A stretch of DNA of 5,494 nt from Actinomycetes bacterium (GTDB taxonomy: Bacteria; Actinomycetota; Acidimicrobiia; Spongiisociales; UBA5794): contig JAMBLK010000037.1 of assembly GCA_023336855.1 (NCBI GenBank), forward strand, positions 1 through 5,494, in the 5' to 3' direction. The position numbers and the translations under genes are program-made. The notes below the pieces were generated by a model. It was not told the origin of the DNA. It made no database searches and saw only the letters and a list, made by a program, of their open reading frames with translations. Below, piece after piece: positions 1 through 5,494 of the stretch. How positions within the stretch are numbered: position 1 is the first letter of the stretch; every line of letters begins with the position of its first letter.

Positions 1-894
1 GGTGTCGTCTTCGCGGCCCGGCTTGAACCCTTCGACCGGGGGGAGTTCCGCCGGCGACGGGAGGTACGCGACGATCGCATCGAGCAACGGCTGCACGCCC
101 TTGTTCTTGAACGCGGAACCGAGCATCACCGGCACGAATTTCCGGTTGATCGTTCCACAACGGATGACGCTGCGGATCTCTTCAGGGTCGAGATCGTGAT
201 CTTCGAGGTACTTCTCGAGGAGTTCTTCGTTCTCGTTGGCGACGACGTCGAGCATCTTGTGATGCCACTCCCGGGCGACCTCGAGGTACTCGTCCGGGAT
301 CTCGACGACTTCGCGCTCTTTGCCCTCTTCGTCGTGCCAGATGATGGCGTTCATCTCAACGAGGTCGATGACCCCGTGGAACTCGGACTCGGCCCCCATC
401 GGAATCTGGATGGCGACGGGGTTTCCACCGAGGCGGTCGATGATCGATTCAGTGGCGGCATAGAAATCGGCACCGATCCGGTCCATCTTGTTGATGAAGC
501 AGATCCGCGGAACACCGTACTTGTCGGCCTGACGCCAGACGGTCTCCGACTGCGGTTCGACACCCGAGACGGCATCGAAAACGGCGACAGCACCATCGAG
601 AACGCGAAGCGAACGCTCGACCTCGACCGTGAAGTCGACGTGCCCCGGGGTGTCGATGATGTTGATGACGTGATCGTTCCAGGCGCAAGTCGTCGCGGCT
701 GACGTGATCGTGATGCCGCGCTCCTGCTCCTGTTCCATCCAATCCATCACGGCCGCGCCCTCATGGACCTCACCCAGCTTGTAGGTGCGTCCCGTGTAGT
801 AGAGAATCCGCTCCGTCGTCGTGGTCTTGCCCGCGTCGATGTGGGCCATGATCCCGATGTTGCGGATCTTCTCGAGGGGAATGCTGCGTGCCAT
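1..894 (-). CDS. fusA: Elongation factor G, N-terminal 298 residues (cut by window edge)
   Basis: EF-G is the ribosomal GTPase that drives tRNA-mRNA translocation and, with RRF, ribosome recycling in the cytoplasm. The reading frame is open from the ATG at 894-892 to the window edge, giving 298 of roughly 700 residues. All five GTPase motifs are visible: G1 AHIDAGKT (17-24), G2 RGITITSAA (59-67), G3 DTPGH (81-85), G4 NKMD (135-138) and G5 GSAFKNKG (259-266). The G' insert lies between G4 and G5. The start MARSIPLEKIRNIGIMAHID matches the usual bacterial N-terminus, so the start is secure, although the 20 bases before it (895-914) hold only a weak GAG-type ribosome site. Domains II-V lie outside the window. 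It follows rpsG by 20 bp and is probably co-transcribed with rpsL and rpsG. Nothing suggests the paralogous TetM or EF-G2 types. Confidence 0.97.
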   Translation of the reverse strand, partial: MARSIPLEKIRNIGIMAHIDAGKTTTTERILYYTGRTYKLGEVHEGAAVMDWMEQEQERGITITSAATTCAWNDHVINIIDTPGHVDFTVEVERSLRVLDGAVAVFDAVSGVEPQSETVWRQADKYGVPRICFINKMDRIGADFYAATESIIDRLGGNPVAIQIPMGAESEFHGVIDLVEMNAIIWHDEEGKEREVVEIPDEYLEVAREWHHKMLDVVANENEELLEKYLEDHDLDPEEIRSVIRCGTINRKFVPVMLGSAFKNKGVQPLLDAIVAYLPSPAELPPVEGFKPGREDDT

Positions 895-914
895 GAGGTC
901 TCAGTGCTTTCGGA

Positions 915-1382
915 CTACCAGCGGTAGTGGGCGAAGGCCTTGTTGGACTCCGCCATCTTGTGGACGTCTTCGCGGCGCTTCACTGCTGCGCCGGAGCGGT
1001 TGGCTGCATCGAGGATCTCATTCGCGAGACGCATCGCCATCGTGGGCTCTTTGCGCTTGCGGGCGAACTCGACGAGCCAACGAACGGCAAGGGTCTGTCC
1101 GCGTCGGGGCCGAACCTCAACGGGAACCTGGTACGACGAGCCACCGACACGGCGCGACCGCACCTCGACGGAGGGCCGGATGTTGTCGACCGCACGCTTG
1201 AGAACGGTGAGCGGGTCCGAACCGGTGCGCTGCTCGACGATGTCCATGGCGCCGTACACGATGCGGCGTGCTGCGCCCTTCTTGCCACGCCAGAGCACCT
1301 TGTTGACGACCTGGCTGACGAGAACGGACCGGTAAACCGGATCTGGCTCGATTTTACGAACCTCGGCTGGTGCGCGACGCAT
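915..1382 (-). CDS. rpsG: 30S ribosomal protein S7
   Basis: S7 is the primary assembly protein of the 30S head; it binds the 3' major domain of 16S rRNA and lies next to the E-site tRNA. The product is 155 residues, the normal bacterial length. The N-terminal segment MRRAPAEVRKIEPDPVYRS leads into the family signature with the conserved GKK at about 33-35. A basic beta-hairpin lies at about 74-103, and the C-terminus SNKAFAHYRW is the conserved tail that approaches the E site. The ATG at 1382-1380 is preceded by a good Shine-Dalgarno inside the end of rpsL. Only 2 bp separate the rpsL stop from this start, which suggests translational coupling. In E. coli, S7 represses the operon by binding a long rpsL-rpsG spacer; no such spacer exists here. 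Confidence 0.98.
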   Translation of the reverse strand: MRRAPAEVRKIEPDPVYRSVLVSQVVNKVLWRGKKGAARRIVYGAMDIVEQRTGSDPLTVLKRAVDNIRPSVEVRSRRVGGSSYQVPVEVRPRRGQTLAVRWLVEFARKRKEPTMAMRLANEILDAANRSGAAVKRREDVHKMAESNKAFAHYRW

Positions 1383-1384
1383 GC

Positions 1385-1756
1385 CTAGGACTCCTTCTTC
1401 GTTCCGTAGCGGGAACGGGCTTGCTTGCGCCCGTCGACGCCTGAGGCATCAAGGGCACCACGGATGACCTTGTAGCGGACACCCGGAAGGTCTTTCACAC
1501 GGCCGCCGCGAACGAGCACGATTGAGTGCTCCTGGAGGTTGTGGCCTTCACCCGGGATGTAGGCGGTGATCTCGGCACCAGAAGTGAGCCGTACACGGGC
1601 AACCTTGCGGAGCGCGGAGTTCGGCTTCTTCGGCGTCACGGTGTAGACGCGAGTGCAGACACCGCGTCGCTGCGGTGATCCTGCGAGACCAACGGTCTTC
1701 GATTTCTTCTGCTTCGGCTTCCGGCCCTGTCGGACCAGCTGCTGTACGGTCGGCAC
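1385..1756 (-). CDS. rpsL: 30S ribosomal protein S12
   Basis: S12 sits at the decoding centre of the 30S subunit and helps control tRNA selection and accuracy. With the GTG start at 1756-1754 the protein is 123 residues, beginning MPTVQQLVRQGR, the standard bacterial S12 N-terminus. An in-frame GTG ten codons upstream would add MHREERDGTH, which is not family-like, so it is rejected. Conserved blocks: TPKKPNSALRK (41-51), PGEGHNLQEHS (68-78) and GRVKDLPGVRY (from 85). Lys43 and Lys88, whose substitution commonly gives streptomycin resistance, are both wild type. Asp89, the residue methylthiolated by RimO in E. coli, is present. The upstream purine run (AGAGAGAG) is only a modest ribosome site. 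It is the first gene of the rpsL-rpsG-fusA unit. Confidence 0.98.
   Translation of the reverse strand: MPTVQQLVRQGRKPKQKKSKTVGLAGSPQRRGVCTRVYTVTPKKPNSALRKVARVRLTSGAEITAYIPGEGHNLQEHSIVLVRGGRVKDLPGVRYKVIRGALDASGVDGRKQARSRYGTKKES
1391..1396 (-). promoter_or_regulatory. Shine-Dalgarno of rpsG, inside the rpsL coding end
   Basis: AAGGAG on the minus strand lies 8 nt before the rpsG ATG and within the last codons of rpsL (the Lys-Glu-Ser end). It is the strongest ribosome site in the str gene group here. Its location inside rpsL fits ribosomes ending on rpsL and restarting on rpsG. Confidence 0.85.
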
Positions 1757-1947
1757 GTGGGTACCGTCTCTCTCTTCTCGATGCACCCGAGCCCGATGAG
1801 TTCGGAACTGGGGTTCTAACGAACGAAAACCGGCGCCGTCACATGTAGCGACTTCGCCGATCCCTTCTGTGAGTCACTCCGCTCACAACAACGTTCTTAC
1901 GAACGCCTCAGGGTAAGCGCGGACTCCGGCGGGAAACCGGATTCGCA
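1757..1947 (-). promoter_or_regulatory. Structured 5' leader of the rpsL-rpsG-fusA transcript
   Basis: This gene-free stretch lies between the promoter and the rpsL GTG. In transcript order it can form four small hairpins: 1941-1937 with 1929-1925 (TCCGG/CCGGA), almost at the predicted RNA 5' end; 1905-1901 with 1896-1892 (CGTTC/GAACG, tetraloop GTAA of GNRA type); 1887-1882 with 1873-1868 (TGTGAG/CTCACA, 8-nt loop); and 1831-1826 with 1817-1812 (GGTTTT/AGAACC, one G-U pair). The second and fourth contain nearly the same 12-mer. A start-stop pair ATGTGA lies at 1844-1839. I recognise no known riboswitch or catalogued ribosomal-protein leader. The stems are short, so a regulatory role is inference. 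Confidence 0.45.
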
Positions 1948-1977
1948 AGTATATAGACCCCTGGCTCTAGTGCGCAA
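1948..1977 (-). promoter_or_regulatory. Sigma-A-type promoter for rpsL-rpsG-fusA
   Basis: On the minus strand, TTGCGC (1977-1972) and TATACT (1953-1948) are separated by 18 nt, close to the TTGACA/TATAAT consensus. An overlapping TATATA (1955-1950) gives a 16-nt spacer. It is the most AT-rich spot in a GC-rich neighbourhood and points at rpsL. Transcription would start near 1941, giving a leader of about 185 nt. It lies downstream of the protease gene and its trailing repeat block, so the str genes probably have their own transcription start. Confidence 0.65.
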
Positions 1978-1989
1978 GACGAGGAAAGC

Positions 1990-2069
1990 GTAGAGCAGTA
2001 GAGCAGTAGAACAGTTGAGCAGATGATCGGCCGGTACTGATCTACTTGCTACTGATCTACTGGTCTACT
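1990..2069. repeat. Short-unit repeat block forming a long imperfect inverted repeat
   Basis: Left half: four tandem 8-mers, GTAGAGCA (1990-1997), GTAGAGCA (1998-2005), GTAGAACA (2006-2013) and GTTGAGCA (2014-2021). Right half: TACTGATCTACT twice (2035-2046 and 2050-2061, 15-bp period), then GGTCTACT (2062-2069). The halves are roughly complementary, for example CAGTAGA-G-CAGTAG against CAGTAGA-T-CAGTAG. The transcript could therefore fold into a long imperfect hairpin with arms of about 30-40 nt around a GGCCGG centre (2029-2034). The block begins one base after the protease stop codon, so it may act as its transcript end. It has no U-tract and no coding capacity of its own. I do not recognise the family. 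Confidence 0.8.
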
Positions 2070-2070
2070 T

Positions 2071-2817
2071 TCAAATCGGGAACACCGGCGGCCCCGCGTC
2101 CGGGGGCTCTTCGACCCGCGGCGTCGGACGCGCCCTCGGGGTCTCGCTCCTGCCCTCCCTGAACCCCATGAACGTGATCATGGCTACGAAGATCGCCAGG
2201 AAGGTTTCTCCGAAATAGAAGGCGGTGGCGACGACCGCTACTCCGGTGACGACGGAGATCCACCGGGCGATCGGCGCTGCTTTCGTCGGGGTAACCATCT
2301 CCAGGGCGTGTAGGAGCATGTGGCCGCCGTCGAGCGGGAGTATCGGTATCCAGTTGAGAATTCCCCACACGAGGCCGGCCCAGACGAAACTTTGCAGGAA
2401 GACCCAGACCAGATCGGGAACGCCGTCGAATGCCCCGGACCTGCTGAGCGCGATGACTCCGAGACCGGCAGCGATTCCGACTGCCGAACCGGCAGCCGAG
2501 ACGATGAACCGGCGTCCGGGACCGAGGGTCGTGGGCGCTGCCCACGACGTGAACCCCCCGAGAGCGAAGAGCGTGATCGAGACGGGGGAAGCGCCGAAGG
2601 CCTTCGCAGTGAAGGCATGCCCGGACTCGTGGAGAAGGACTGCGATCAGGACCGCGCCGGTCCATGCAGCGATCTCCCATCCTGAATACACACCGAGTCC
2701 GAATACGGCAACGAACAGGAAGGACCAGTGAATGGAGACGGGGACGCCGAGGAGTGGGAACCGGAGCACGGACCAACGATAGGCCGGACCGCCCGCCAGC
2801 GGACACGCCCCGTCCAT
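2071..2817 (-). CDS. Small M50-family (site-2 protease type) membrane zinc metalloprotease
   Basis: Predicted intramembrane zinc protease, which would cleave membrane-bound substrates such as anti-sigma factors or signal peptides; the substrate is unknown. The zinc motif HESGH is at 63-67, inside a hydrophobic helix. The second motif NWIPILPLDGGH (155-166) supplies the third ligand, Asp163. FGASPVSITLFALGGFTSW (74-92) is the usual membrane-reentrant segment. Hydrophobic helices lie at about 32-47, 52-72, 104-124, 138-160 and 187-216, followed by a Pro/Arg/Glu-rich tail. There is no PDZ or CBS domain, so it resembles the minimal SpoIVFB-like branch. The usual AAGPxxN-type motif reads AAGSAVG (108-114). 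Start: the ATG at 2817 gives 248 residues but lies inside a repeat arm and lacks a ribosome site. The GTG at 2769 gives 232 residues starting MLRFPLLGVPVSIHWSF, which fits the family better. It lies between rpoC and rpsL, an unusual site. Confidence 0.9.
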   Translation of the reverse strand: MDGACPLAGGPAYRWSVLRFPLLGVPVSIHWSFLFVAVFGLGVYSGWEIAAWTGAVLIAVLLHESGHAFTAKAFGASPVSITLFALGGFTSWAAPTTLGPGRRFIVSAAGSAVGIAAGLGVIALSRSGAFDGVPDLVWVFLQSFVWAGLVWGILNWIPILPLDGGHMLLHALEMVTPTKAAPIARWISVVTGVAVVATAFYFGETFLAIFVAMITFMGFREGRSETPRARPTPRVEEPPDAGPPVFPI

Positions 2818-2863
2818 CGTTTGTGTCTACGTTCACACTATCTGTGTAGATAGACACAAACGA
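2817..2863. repeat. Palindromic unit, copy 1
   Basis: A 47-bp unit with perfect 12-bp outer arms, CGTTTGTGTCTA (2818-2829) and TAGACACAAACG (2851-2862), and inner arms ACAC (2835-2838)/GTGT (2844-2847). It matches copy 2 at 41 of 47 positions in the same orientation, 71 bp away. The candidate protease ATG (2817-2815) overlaps its left end. Confidence 0.85.
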
Positions 2864-2887
2864 CAAGGCACTCGTCGCCATCCCGAA

Positions 2888-2934
2888 TCGTGTGTGCTTA
2901 CGTTCACACTATTTGTGTACGTAGACACAAACGA
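2888..2934. repeat. Palindromic unit, copy 2
   Basis: The second 47-bp copy. Its best-preserved core is TTTGTGT (2912-2918) and ACACAAA (2925-2931) around a 6-bp spacer, the size and symmetry of a dimeric regulator's operator. Its left end has drifted (CGTGTGTGCTTA in place of CGTTTGTGTCTA), so the self-palindrome is weaker than in copy 1. Confidence 0.85.
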
Positions 2935-2949
2935 TGGGCAGCGCACGCG

Positions 2950-2979
2950 ACGGAGGCGGCCCTTTCGGGCCGCCTCCGT
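2950..2979 (-). terminator. Likely rpoC intrinsic terminator hairpin
   Basis: A perfect 13-bp inverted repeat, ACGGAGGCGGCCC (2950-2962) against GGGCCGCCTCCGT (2967-2979), encloses a 4-nt loop that reads GAAA (GNRA type) in the rpoC transcript. It begins 22 nt after the rpoC stop codon. No U-tract follows on the minus strand (the next bases are CGCGTGCGC). That is common for hairpins in high-GC actinobacteria but makes termination strength uncertain. On the plus strand the hairpin is equally stable, but no convergent gene needs it. Confidence 0.8.
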
Positions 2980-3001
2980 TCGATCGTCTTGGTTGTTTCG
3001 A

Positions 3002-5494
<2,493 letters not shown>

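Larger units (their letters stand above)
2814..2937. repeat. 124-bp palindromic repeat element with 19-bp perfect inverted ends
   Basis: The element starts CCATCGTTTGTGTCTACGT (2814-2832) and ends with its exact reverse complement (2919-2937). Allowing one mismatch, the arms extend to 24 bp (2814-2837 and 2914-2937). Inside are two diverged copies of a unit that is itself nearly palindromic, plus about 24 bp of unrelated spacer. GTGT and ACAC half-sites recur every ~10-12 bp. This looks like a REP/REPIN-type or MITE-like element, or a cluster of operator sites. There is no transposase and no CRISPR periodicity. It fills the gap between the rpoC terminator and the protease gene. Confidence 0.85.

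Noticed and set aside
196..702. Plus-strand open frame of 168 codons
   Set aside because: It lies fully antisense to the fusA GTPase domain, which shows all its motifs; its acidic, repetitive composition is that of a mirror frame in GC-rich coding DNA.
927..1388. Plus-strand open frame of 153 codons, with further frames nearby
   Set aside because: Antisense to the complete rpsG gene; no ribosome site and no recognisable domain.
1757..1786. Longer rpsL start at the GTG 1786-1784
   Set aside because: It would add ten residues unlike any S12 N-terminus and would turn the purine-rich ribosome site into coding sequence; the GTG at 1756-1754 gives the standard MPTVQQL start.
1805..1816. LexA-type SOS box (GAAC-N4-GTTC)
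   Set aside because: The GAAC/GTTC halves are present, but the centre TGGG and the flanks do not fit the Gram-positive CGAACRNRYGTTCG consensus, and a ribosomal operon is an unlikely SOS target.
2057..2881. Minus-strand frame of 274 codons overlapping the protease
   Set aside because: It is a different frame from the one carrying HESGH and PLDGG, is Arg/Ser/Pro-rich with no hydrophobic helices, and runs through both repeat blocks.
2817..2934. Small CRISPR array
   Set aside because: Only two repeats, each strongly palindromic and 47 bp long, with a spacer of about 24 bp and no cas genes or leader; a palindromic repeat element explains it better.

Overview
This window looks like part of the chromosome of a GC-rich bacterium, most likely a deep-branching member of the Actinomycetota. 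The evidence is the residue patterns of S12, S7, EF-G and RNA polymerase beta', and a beta' trigger loop without the large insertion seen in E. coli. The exact lineage is inferred, not proven. All five recognisable genes lie on the minus strand, so transcription runs from high to low coordinates.

Layout in the direction of transcription: (1) 5494-3002, the C-terminal two thirds of rpoC, cut by the window edge; (2) 2979-2950, a strong GC-rich hairpin, the likely rpoC terminator; (3) 2937-2814, a compact palindromic repeat element made of two diverged ~47-bp copies and closed by 19-bp perfect inverted ends; (4) 2817-2071, a small membrane-embedded zinc metalloprotease of the M50/site-2-protease family; (5) 2069-1990, a block of short AGTAGA/GATCAGTAG-type repeats starting one base after the protease stop codon; (6) 1977-1948, a good sigma-A-type promoter, then a ~185-nt leader with several possible hairpins; (7) 1756-1385 rpsL (S12), 1382-915 rpsG (S7) and 894-1 fusA (EF-G, cut by the window edge), tightly packed as the classical str operon.

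The transcription/translation genes keep the familiar order rpoC - rpsL - rpsG - fusA, but rpoC is separated from the str genes by its own terminator, a protease gene and two unrelated repeat blocks. S12, S7 and EF-G act together on the 30S decoding centre and in translocation, and are probably co-transcribed from the promoter at about 1950.

The two most interesting signals are: (a) RpoC has lost all four cysteines of the zinc site near the trigger loop, although the surrounding alignment is preserved at exact spacing; (b) an M50 protease gene sits in one of the most conserved gene strings in bacteria, bracketed by two different repeat families, with its likely ATG inside the arm of one of them.
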